Source: an uncultured Collinsella sp.
Lineage (GTDB): Bacteria; Actinomycetota; Coriobacteriia; Coriobacteriales; Coriobacteriaceae
Direction of reading: 5' to 3'
Assembly: GCA_900551655.1 (NCBI GenBank)
Contig: URWM01000004.1
Span: 1 to 20,596, forward strand
Length of the DNA: 20,596 bases
The notes below the pieces were generated by a model that made no database searches, was not told the origin of the DNA, and saw nothing but the letters and a program-made list of their open reading frames with translations. The position numbers and the translations under genes were made by a program. Each line of letters opens with the position of its first letter. Positions within the stretch are counted from its first letter, which is position 1. This document shows positions 6,864-13,516 of the stretch, in pieces.

Positions 6864-7898
6864 TTAGTAGTTCATCTGGTGATAGTAACGACGCGTGGTG
6901 AGCGGGTGGTTACGGACGTGCTCGAGATGGCAGCTCAGACGCTCGGTGATGGTGTAGGTGACCATCGGGGAGACGATCTTGCGGAACTCGGGGTCGCTGA
7001 ACGGCAGCTCGACCTCGGCGGTGTCGAACTTGTTCACGCGGACATGGACGCCCTTCTCGTCGGCGAGCATGTGAGTGAAGTTGTCCACGCGGTCCATGAG
7101 CTTACGGGTGTCGTCCTCGCCGTAGAGCATGATGAGGCTCGTGCCCTCCTCGCACAGCTCGATGGTGCCGTGGAAGAACTCGGCGGCGTGGATGGACTTG
7201 GTCTTGATCCACTGCATCTCCTCGAGGATGCACATGGCGTAGTCGTAGGCCTCGCCCCAGAGCATGCCGGAGCCGATCACCATGTGGTAGTCGGTGTCCT
7301 TGAAGTCCTCGGCCATGGCGGCGCAGCGCTCGTCCTGGGCGTCCTTGGCCTTGATGAGGTACGGGGCGATGTTGCCGAACTCCTCCATGAAGGTGTCGTA
7401 CTTGGGGAAGGCGCCGGCGTTCTTGAGGAAGCGGGCGACCAGCGTGATCTGGTAGGTGTAGATGGCCTCGCACAGGACGTCGTCCTCGGCGAAGCTGAAG
7501 AACTTGTAGTCGGCGTACTCGGTGGCCGGGGTGTTGTCGTTGGAGACGTACATCAGCGTGCGGGCGCCCTGCTCCTGGCAGAACTTGGCGGCCTCGATGA
7601 TCTCGGGGGTGGTGCCGGTACGGGTGGAGAAGACGCAGACCGAGTCCTTGTTGAAGGTCTTGGGCGGGCATGCAAGGAACTCAGCGGCAATCTCGCAGTG
7701 GACGTCGACGTCGGCCGTGGTGGTCTCGACCCAGTACTTCATCGGGAGCGTGTGGGCCCAGGTGCCGCCGCAGCCGATGAAGAAGATGTTGGAATAACCC
7801 TGCTCGCAGACCTTGTCCACGGCAGCCTCAATCTGAGGACGGAGAGCGAGGGCATCGCTCACAACCTTCTCGTAACGAGGCTCATCGAAATTGAACAT
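6864..7898 (-). CDS. FrlB/Gfr-like SIS-domain sugar-amine 6-phosphate deglycase
   Basis: A 344-residue cytoplasmic protein with two SIS sugar-phosphate folds (about residues 30-165 and 200-330). Length, the FIGCGGTWAH and STRTGTTPE phosphate-binding loops and the C-terminal RRYYHQMNY ending resemble FrlB. FrlB and its relatives GfrE/GfrF split fructoselysine or glucoselysine 6-phosphate to glucose 6-phosphate and an amino acid. E240 and H243 in AAEFFHG match the conserved EFxHG site thought to be catalytic. The ATG at 7898 follows AGGAG by six bases. Together with a mannose-type PTS this parallels gfr operons, though those usually have two deglycases and here there is one. After about codon 36, third positions are almost all G or C, unlike the PTS genes, which suggests very high expression or a different history. 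A GlmS- or AgaS-type role is less likely. Confidence 0.85.
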   Translation of the reverse strand: MFNFDEPRYEKVVSDALALRPQIEAAVDKVCEQGYSNIFFIGCGGTWAHTLPMKYWVETTTADVDVHCEIAAEFLACPPKTFNKDSVCVFSTRTGTTPEIIEAAKFCQEQGARTLMYVSNDNTPATEYADYKFFSFAEDDVLCEAIYTYQITLVARFLKNAGAFPKYDTFMEEFGNIAPYLIKAKDAQDERCAAMAEDFKDTDYHMVIGSGMLWGEAYDYAMCILEEMQWIKTKSIHAAEFFHGTIELCEEGTSLIMLYGEDDTRKLMDRVDNFTHMLADEKGVHVRVNKFDTAEVELPFSDPEFRKIVSPMVTYTITERLSCHLEHVRNHPLTTRRYYHQMNY

Positions 7899-7918
7899 CC
7901 CTTACTCCTAACTCACTT

Positions 7919-7939
7919 GGATGAACCCTTCATTCATCC
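7919..7939. promoter_or_regulatory. Dyad at the deglycase start of transcription, candidate operator
   Basis: GGATGAA-N7-TTCATCC is a perfect 7-bp inverted repeat just downstream of the predicted -10. A second dyad, GTTATA-N8-TATAAC (7946-7965), overlaps the -10 itself. Either could bind the nearby GntR regulator; this is inferred from position. Confidence 0.45.
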
Positions 7940-7948
7940 CATGACGTT

Positions 7949-7976
7949 ATAATACTTTATATAACTAACTATGCAA
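7949..7976 (-). promoter_or_regulatory. Predicted internal promoter for deglycase-EIIC-EIID
   Basis: On the minus strand TTGCAT (7971-7976), 16 bases, then TATTAT (7949-7954), about 50 bp upstream of the deglycase start and just after the terminator that follows EIIB. The very A+T-rich setting and the preceding terminator support a separate promoter here. Confidence 0.55.
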
Positions 7977-8010
7977 GAACTATTTCAGATTTTTTTGATT
8001 TTTCTTTAAT

Positions 8011-8041
8011 AAAAAGCCCGCCGATCAAATGATCGACGGGC
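8011..8041 (-). terminator. Terminator after EIIB
   Basis: GCCCGCCGATCA (8016-8027) and TGATCGACGGGC (8030-8041) pair over 12 positions with one G:U pair in the minus-strand RNA, followed by TTTTTATT. This should end or attenuate the EIIA-EIIB transcript before the deglycase gene. Confidence 0.85.
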
Positions 8042-8092
8042 ATAGACATAGAGCATCGGTTCAATAAAAACCGAACACCAACATGTTTTCGG

Positions 8093-8566
8093 CTAAAAAA
8101 CGTCCTTGGCAAACACCTTTGAGTCATTGGGGACCTGACGGATTTCGATAACCACGCCATCGTTCACAAGCTCTTGGATATGCTCGGCATCGGTTTCGGT
8201 CGCAAAGATCGCGGGGGTCGGATGAAGCGTGGTCTCGGGAGACTTTCGAGTTCCGCCCAAATTGATCTCCTTGATGTCTTTGCAACCCTTAGCAAGGCGA
8301 TAGGCATCCTCGATCGTCTCGACAATGATAAACAGCGAATACTTGTCGGTAACGCCGCTGTTGAGCGCCTCGATAGCAGCGTCAACATCCTTGATGACGA
8401 GTTTAACGCCGCTGGGGCGGGCGAGCCTCAAAGCGGCTTTTCTCATATCGTCTTTTGCCACGGCGTCGCTGGCACACAGGATGCAATCGACATCCAGCGC
8501 ATGTGTCCAAGACATGGCGACCTGGCCGTGAATCAATCGGTAATCGACCCTCGTAAGCTTAATCAT
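8093..8566 (-). CDS. PTS mannose/fructose/sorbose family EIIB component
   Basis: A 157-residue cytoplasmic phosphocarrier that takes phosphate from EIIA and passes it to the sugar as it enters. H13 in VDYRLIHGQV is the phosphorylated histidine of this EIIB class. Length is normal for a stand-alone EIIB. The ATG at 8566 is chosen because GGAG lies nine bases upstream; earlier in-frame starts (GTG 8581, ATG 8575) overlap that site. It follows EIIA by 62 bp on the same strand and is followed by a terminator, so EIIA and EIIB probably form their own transcript. Confidence 0.93.
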   Translation of the reverse strand: MIKLTRVDYRLIHGQVAMSWTHALDVDCILCASDAVAKDDMRKAALRLARPSGVKLVIKDVDAAIEALNSGVTDKYSLFIIVETIEDAYRLAKGCKDIKEINLGGTRKSPETTLHPTPAIFATETDAEHIQELVNDGVVIEIRQVPNDSKVFAKDVF

Positions 8567-8628
8567 CAAAAACATCTCCACACGTAATAAAGGTAATGAC
8601 AGGGTTGAATTATTCGTTGAAGCTTGAG

Positions 8629-9048
8629 CTAGAACTCTTCTTCTTCGACATCGGAGAGCATATCCGCCGCCTCACAAAGCTGGATAAACGAACGTGATCC
8701 CTCGACCGCGGCTTTGGCCTTGTCCGCATCCAGGGAGTCCAGCTGTGTAACCATTTCCACCAGCAGCGGCAAGTTCATTCCGGTGATCAACGTAAACGAT
8801 CCGGTGGCCTGCCTCTGGATGAATTCGTTGTTTACAGAGCCGCCAAAGATGTCAGTCACGACAAACCAAGAGTCGGCAGGGTCCCTCGCTTCCATCCATG
8901 CATCAATCAACGCCGCGACGTCCCTTGAATCGTCATCGACATAGGCGCACAGGCACTCGATTCGATCGTTGGTGCCCATCAGAATCTCCAGAGAGCTTTT
9001 CATGCCTTGGGCGAGATAACCATGACTCGCTAGCAATATCTTATTCAT
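8629..9048 (-). CDS. PTS mannose-family EIIA component
   Basis: A 139-residue cytoplasmic EIIA of the mannose class. H9 in ILLASHGYLAQGM is the expected phosphorylation site, charged by HPr. FVVTDIFGGSVNNEF and TGMNLPLLVEM are further signatures of the family. The C-terminus is acidic (DVEEEEF). The ATG at 9048 follows GGAG by about four bases. It is the first gene of the transporter group, after the GntR regulator gene, with a 135-bp A+T-rich gap that could hold a promoter. HPr and enzyme I are not in the window. Confidence 0.93.
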   Translation of the reverse strand: MNKILLASHGYLAQGMKSSLEILMGTNDRIECLCAYVDDDSRDVAALIDAWMEARDPADSWFVVTDIFGGSVNNEFIQRQATGSFTLITGMNLPLLVEMVTQLDSLDADKAKAAVEGSRSFIQLCEAADMLSDVEEEEF

Positions 9049-9183
9049 AGTTCTCCAATACCAATAGGACGTACTATATTGTCATAACAAAGTATATTAG
9101 CAATCTACCCTACGCGGTGTGTCTATTTTCCAAATCCGCGAACGGTAGCAATTGGTCGGTAAATAGACTAATCTATCTCTAAT
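9049..9183 (-). promoter_or_regulatory. Likely promoter region of EIIA-EIIB
   Basis: An A+T-rich gap between the GntR stop and EIIA. On the minus strand TTGCTA is followed 19 bases later by TATAGT, a usable though long-spaced pair. The string ACAATATA occurs here and again upstream of the GntR gene, which might reflect a shared binding site. No terminator is visible after the GntR gene. Confidence 0.35.
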
Positions 9184-9888
9184 TTACAAATAGAACTTCA
9201 GTCGCTCGGTGCAGTACACCTGACGGGAGATGAAAAGCGGCTCGCCGCTTGGAGCATAACGTCTATCGACAAACAGAAGCAGCGAAGAGTCCAGCTCCAC
9301 ATTAAGATATGCCGCCTCGAGCTCGCTCGCATAGCAGACCTCGAGCGTACGCGTGTTGGGGCCCATCTTGATCCCCTGGCGATCGAGTACCGCCATCAGC
9401 GAATCCTCGAGGGATTCATGCTCCAAAAAAGAAAGCGCAGCGGAATAGCTATTGGTTTCCAGCATCGTGGGCTTGTCATCCACAAGGCGCAGACGACGAC
9501 TACGCAATACCTTTTGGGTATCGTCTACGCCCAGGAACTTCGCGTCTCGCAGGCTTGGGAAGTCCCAGCCCATTTCGAGAACCCTGGTAGACGCCTGTTT
9601 TCCAGCAAGCTGGCACGAATGGGTAAAGCTCTCACGGTCGTCCGCGGCATACATCTGTGTGTCCGACGAAACGAACGTGCCCTTGCCGCGGGCCCTCTCA
9701 ACAAGCCCAGCATCTTCCATTTCTTTAATTGCGGAGCGAACCGTTATTCGGCTCACGCCAAATTGCTCGATGAGCTCCGCCTCGGTCGGAAGCTTATCTC
9801 CCGGGCGGTACGTGCCGTTGGCGATCGAATCAGAAAGCGCACGAACAATTTGTTTGTACAGGGGGATAACGCTATTTGCTTCAACCAT
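9184..9888 (-). CDS. GntR-family (HutC/UTRA) transcriptional regulator
   Basis: About 234 residues. The N-terminal winged helix is classic GntR: PLYKQIVRALSDSIANGTYRPGDKLPTEAE, then FGVSRITVRSAIKEMEDAGL and GKGTFV (residues 8-75). A UTRA ligand domain of the HutC type follows (about 95-230), ending LFISRQVYCTERLKFYL; such domains commonly bind sugar phosphates or amino acid derivatives. Two in-frame ATGs exist. The one at 9897 is only a base from AAAGG, so 9888 is preferred with some doubt. Its place at the head of the PTS-deglycase genes on the same strand suggests it represses them until a phosphorylated sugar-amine is present; that is inference. Confidence 0.93.
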   Translation of the reverse strand: MVEANSVIPLYKQIVRALSDSIANGTYRPGDKLPTEAELIEQFGVSRITVRSAIKEMEDAGLVERARGKGTFVSSDTQMYAADDRESFTHSCQLAGKQASTRVLEMGWDFPSLRDAKFLGVDDTQKVLRSRRLRLVDDKPTMLETNSYSAALSFLEHESLEDSLMAVLDRQGIKMGPNTRTLEVCYASELEAAYLNVELDSSLLLFVDRRYAPSGEPLFISRQVYCTERLKFYL

Positions 9889-9953
9889 ATCAACCATACC
9901 TTTGCAAGGAATCAGCAGCTTATAGATAGATGACTTATATTGTATTAGAACTT

Positions 9954-9978
9954 TTTAGGAGTCCATATATTTCCTAAA
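9954..9978. promoter_or_regulatory. Dyad between the regulator and the peptidase gene
   Basis: TTTAGGA (9954-9960) and TCCTAAA (9972-9978) form a perfect 7-bp dyad with an 11-base spacer in the 280-bp divergent gap. It lies upstream of the GntR gene and may be an operator. Confidence 0.35.
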
Positions 9979-10110
9979 TGATTCGGTAAACGGGGTGTTA
10001 TTTCACTTTAGTGGGGTGCAGCGGCTACCCGCGGCATTCGTTATCAACCTAGCTAGGCTAGGCCACCCACATCGTCTCCAGTTCGCCGCAGAGCCGCGGC
10101 CCCATATGGG

Positions 10111-10116
10111 TATACT
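10111..10116 (+). promoter_or_regulatory. Possible -10 of the M16 peptidase gene
   Basis: TATACT lies 52 bp upstream of the peptidase start. TGGG directly before it gives a near extended -10. No convincing -35 is seen. Confidence 0.35.
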
Positions 10117-10168
10117 CTCGAAGATTCGACTCGATTCGCCCCCGCTGGGGCGTCAAAGGAGACTGCAT

Positions 10169-13100
10169 ATGCCCACCACCTCAACCGACCCGCGCGCCGC
10201 TGCTGCCGCGCTGCTGGTGCCCGGCACCACCTGCCATGGCTTTGTCGTCGAGCGCTGCGAGACCGTGCCCGAGCTCGACTCGGACGCTTACGTGCTGCGC
10301 CACACCGCCTCGGGCGCTCGCCTGCTGTACCTGGCGTGCGACGACGAAAACAAGGCCTTTGCCATTGGCTTTAAGACGCCGCCGGCCGATTCCACCGGCG
10401 TGTTCCATATTCTTGAGCACTCGGTGCTGTGCGGATCGGCTAAGTTCCCCGTCAAGGAGCCGTTTGTCGACCTGATCAAGAGCTCCATGCAGACGTTCCT
10501 CAACGCCATGACCTACCCCGACAAGACTATCTACCCCGTTGCCACCACCAACGAGCAGGACCTGTACAACCTGATGGACGTGTACCTGGACGCGGTGTTC
10601 AACCCGGCCATCTATACCAAGCCCACCATTTTTGAGCAGGAGGGCTGGCACTACGAGCTGGACCTGCCGGAGGGCGCCGAGGGCGAGGGCGACGGCAGCT
10701 CCGCGAGCCTGCGCGAGGGCACGCTGCGCTATAACGGCGTGGTGTTCAACGAGATGAAGGGCGCGCTGTCCGACCCCATGAGTGTGCTGGACGACGCCGT
10801 CAACGCCGCGCTCTATCCTGACACCGCCTATGCGCACGAGAGTGGCGGCGACCCGCGCGCGATTCCCGCGCTCACCTACGAGCAGTTCCTGGATACGCAC
10901 GCGCGCCACTACAATCCTTCCAACTCCTACATCACGCTCTACGGCGACCTGGACGTGGACCGCGCGTTGGCCTTTTTGGACGAGCGCTACCTGTCGCAAC
11001 CGAGCGCCGCGAGCCGCCGCATGGACGCCGCCGTTGCCGCCGGCGAGGACCCGTCCACGCTGGCGCCCAATCCGCTGGGCATGCAGGCGCCCGTGACCTG
11101 CGAGTATAAGCGCATCGAGATGGCCACCACGCCCGAAAACGCCCTGGTAGGCCTGGGTCTTGTGCTGGGCAGCGCGCTCGACCGCAAGCGCACGATCGCG
11201 GCGGATATCCTGTTCGAGGCGCTGCTGGGCTCCAACGAAGCGCCGGTTAAGAAGGCCATTCTGGCCGCCGGCCTGGGCGGCAACGTGGTGAGCTACACCG
11301 CGGCCGAGAGCCTGCAGCCCTACGAGCTCATCATGCTGCAAAACGCACAGCCCGGTGTGGCGCGCGAGCTGCGTCGCGTGTTCCAGGACGCCTGCCGCGA
11401 CCTGTGCGAACACGGCGTTCCGCGCGAGCGCCTGGAAGCCATCATCAGCAGCAACGAATACGACCTGCGCCAGCGCGACTACGGTATTGCCGACGGCGTG
11501 GCCATTGCGTGCGACGCGCTGAGCACGTGGCTCTACGATGACGACGCCGCGACGCTGGCGCTCAAGTACGGCCCGGTGTACGAGGAGCTGCGTAGCGAGC
11601 TGGACGGCAGCTATTTTGAGGACCTGCTGCGCGAGCTCGTGCTGGAAAACGACCACATGGCGTTGGTCGAGCTGGTGCCGGTGGACGCCGCCGAGGGCGC
11701 AGAGGGTGCCGAGGCCGCCGAGCTGGCAGCCGAGCGCGATGCCATGACCGATGCCGAGCTGGCCGACGTGGTCGAGCGCACGGCCGCGCTGCGTGCCGCG
11801 CAGGAGGCGGAAGACACACCCGAGGCCAAGGCCACGCTGCCGCGCCTGCGCGTGTCCGACATTGGCGAGGCGCGCCCCGAGCCGCCACTGATCGTGGACA
11901 CGACCGCGCCCATCCCCTGCCTGCGCCACGGCATCCCCACCAACCGTCTGGCCTACGCCATGCAGTATTTCGACCTGAACTGCGTCGCGTTTGAGGACCT
12001 GCCCTATGTGACACTGCTCTGCCGCCTGCTTAAGCAGCTGCCCACGCGCGAGCACTCGGCCGAGGAACTCGACAACTTGCTCGCTGGCAAGCTCGGCTTT
12101 TTGAGCTTTACGACCGAGGTCATGACGCAACCCGACGTGGACGGCGTGCGCCCCTACCTGCTGGTGAGCGCCGGCGCCCTGTCCGAGAAGATCGATGCGC
12201 TGGCGAGTCTGCCGCGCGAGGTATGGTCGAGCACGCTTTTGGCAGATGCCGACGCCGACCGCGTGCGCGACGTGCTCACGCAGATTCGCATTGGGCTTGA
12301 ACAGGGCTTTATCAACAACGGACACTCGGCGGCGCTCGGTCGCGCGATGAGCTACAGCTCGCCTTCGGCCGTGGTGCGTGAGCAGCTCTCGGGCGTGGAT
12401 TTCTATCTGTTCCTGCGCGATCTGCTCGACCACTTTGACGAGCGCCTGGACGGCCTGCGCGCCAAGCTTACCGAGCTGGCAGGCCGCATCTTTGTGGCCG
12501 ACGGCTGCATGGCGAGCTTTACCGGCAGCGACGAGGACTTTGACGCGTACTGGGATGCCGCGGGTGACCTGGGGCTGGGTGCGGGCGATGGTGCCGACCG
12601 CGGCGCGCTCGCGGTGCCGACGCCGTGCGACCGCCACGAGGCTTTCGTGATCCCCAGCGACATCTGCTTTGCCGCGTGTGCGTGCGATCCGCGTCGCTTG
12701 GGCATTGACGTGACAGGCGCTTGGGCCGTGGCTGCCAACGCACTCTCCTACGACTACCTGTGGAACGAGATTCGCGTGAAGGGCGGTGCGTACGGCTGCG
12801 GATTCCGCGCAGCCGGCGAGCGCCAGACGGCGTTCTACACCTACCGCGACCCGGCGATCGATCCTTCGATTGAGCGCGTGAAGCGCGCGGGTGCATGGCT
12901 TGGCAGCTTTGAGCCCGACGAGGCCGCCTTTGAGGGCTTTATCGTGAGCTGCGTGAGCGGCATGGACGCGCCGGTGAAGCCGTACGCGCTCACCAAGCGC
13001 CGCAATACGACCTACCTGGCTGGGCTCGATCCGCACGCGCGCGAGGAGCGTCGCGCCCAGATGCTCGCCGCCACGCCCGGTGAGCTTCGCTCGCTCGGCG

Positions 13101-13207
13101 CCGACGTGGCGCGTATCGCAGCCGAATCGCCCACCTGCGTCTTTGGCAGCCGCGAAGTCATCGCCAAGAGCAGCGCCGGCTTTAACGTCATCGACCTGCT
13201 GGCCTAA
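10169..13207 (+). CDS. M16C-family zinc metallopeptidase (PreP-like)
   Basis: A 1012-residue protein of the insulinase superfamily, PreP/M16C branch. The reversed zinc motif HILEH gives H80, E83 and H84; the third zinc ligand is probably E194 in VVFNEMKG. The region near FPVKEPFVDLIKSSMQTFLNAMTYPDKTIYPV and the YPDTAYAHESGG loop are typical of the branch. The second half is the non-catalytic M16C-associated part that closes the chamber around small peptides. No signal peptide is visible, so it probably degrades oligopeptides in the cytoplasm. An Ala/Glu-rich linker (about residues 510-570) separates the halves, and a short acidic insert (about 168-182) precedes the third ligand. The ATG at 10169 follows AAAGGAG; the open frame extends upstream but lacks another good start. 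It is a single gene ending in a strong terminator. Confidence 0.95.
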   Translation: MPTTSTDPRAAAAALLVPGTTCHGFVVERCETVPELDSDAYVLRHTASGARLLYLACDDENKAFAIGFKTPPADSTGVFHILEHSVLCGSAKFPVKEPFVDLIKSSMQTFLNAMTYPDKTIYPVATTNEQDLYNLMDVYLDAVFNPAIYTKPTIFEQEGWHYELDLPEGAEGEGDGSSASLREGTLRYNGVVFNEMKGALSDPMSVLDDAVNAALYPDTAYAHESGGDPRAIPALTYEQFLDTHARHYNPSNSYITLYGDLDVDRALAFLDERYLSQPSAASRRMDAAVAAGEDPSTLAPNPLGMQAPVTCEYKRIEMATTPENALVGLGLVLGSALDRKRTIAADILFEALLGSNEAPVKKAILAAGLGGNVVSYTAAESLQPYELIMLQNAQPGVARELRRVFQDACRDLCEHGVPRERLEAIISSNEYDLRQRDYGIADGVAIACDALSTWLYDDDAATLALKYGPVYEELRSELDGSYFEDLLRELVLENDHMALVELVPVDAAEGAEGAEAAELAAERDAMTDAELADVVERTAALRAAQEAEDTPEAKATLPRLRVSDIGEARPEPPLIVDTTAPIPCLRHGIPTNRLAYAMQYFDLNCVAFEDLPYVTLLCRLLKQLPTREHSAEELDNLLAGKLGFLSFTTEVMTQPDVDGVRPYLLVSAGALSEKIDALASLPREVWSSTLLADADADRVRDVLTQIRIGLEQGFINNGHSAALGRAMSYSSPSAVVREQLSGVDFYLFLRDLLDHFDERLDGLRAKLTELAGRIFVADGCMASFTGSDEDFDAYWDAAGDLGLGAGDGADRGALAVPTPCDRHEAFVIPSDICFAACACDPRRLGIDVTGAWAVAANALSYDYLWNEIRVKGGAYGCGFRAAGERQTAFYTYRDPAIDPSIERVKRAGAWLGSFEPDEAAFEGFIVSCVSGMDAPVKPYALTKRRNTTYLAGLDPHAREERRAQMLAATPGELRSLGADVARIAAESPTCVFGSREVIAKSSAGFNVIDLLA

Positions 13208-13212
13208 CGTAC

Positions 13213-13256
13213 AAAGGCAGATTTTTGGGACATGCCTAAAAATCTGCCTTTTCTTA
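13213..13256 (+). terminator. Terminator of the M16 peptidase gene
   Basis: AAAGGCAGATTTTT (13213-13226) and AAAAATCTGCCTTT (13238-13251) are perfect 14-bp arms followed by TTCTT, six bases after the stop codon. The loop side contains AGATTTTTGGGACATGCC, which recurs near 19.37 kb. Confidence 0.88.
13219..13236 (+). repeat. AGATTTTTGGGACATGCC repeat, copy 1
   Basis: Identical over 18 bases to the reverse complement of 19360-19377. Both copies lie in hairpin-forming intergenic DNA, one here inside the peptidase terminator. Confidence 0.8.
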
Positions 13257-13300
13257 TCCGCCGCTTGGGCGGGCCAGCTCAGCCCGTCCCACCAGTTTTG

Positions 13301-13355
13301 TCTCGATCTGTAACATCTAGGCGGCAATATCGGCTCCAGATGTTACAGATCGAGA
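13301..13355. repeat. Palindromic repeat, copy 1
   Basis: TCTCGATCTGTAACATCT (13301-13318) and AGATGTTACAGATCGAGA (13338-13355) are perfect 18-bp arms around a 19-base loop. The arms share their core with the next hairpin. Confidence 0.9.
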
Positions 13356-13377
13356 TAATTCTGAATGTCGCCGGCTC

Positions 13378-13440
13378 TTTGTCTCGATCTGTAACAGCTA
13401 GGCCCATTTTTGCCGAGTTACTGTTACAGATCGAGACAAA
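13378..13440. repeat. Palindromic repeat, copy 2
   Basis: Perfect 20-bp arms at 13378-13397 and 13421-13440, built on GTCTCGATCTGTAACAG and CTGTTACAGATCGAGAC, around a 23-base loop. The core is the same as in copy 1 but loop and flanks differ, so these are two members of one family in tandem. Confidence 0.92.
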
Positions 13441-13465
13441 CCGCCGCAGACACCCGCCCTTCAGC

Positions 13466-13504
13466 AAAAACCACCCAAAGGCGTCTGCCCCCTTTGGGTG
13501 GTTT
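13466..13504 (-). terminator. Terminator of the YD-repeat protein gene
   Basis: AAACCACCCAAAGG (13468-13481) and CCTTTGGGTGGTTT (13491-13504) are perfect 14-bp arms. Read on the minus strand the stem ends in TTTTT, 13 bases beyond the stop codon of the YD-repeat gene. Confidence 0.88.
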
Positions 13505-13516
13505 GCGAGTGGGCTG

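Noticed and set aside
6855..7952. A 365-codon plus-strand open frame opposite the deglycase
   Set aside because: Low-complexity Val/Leu/Gly/Asp translation typical of the reverse of a strongly biased gene; the SIS family match is on the minus strand.
10181..13327. A 1048-codon open frame on the minus strand opposite the M16 peptidase
   Set aside because: It mirrors a high-GC3 gene, which leaves few stops on the other strand. The plus strand has a ribosome site, zinc motif and full family match.
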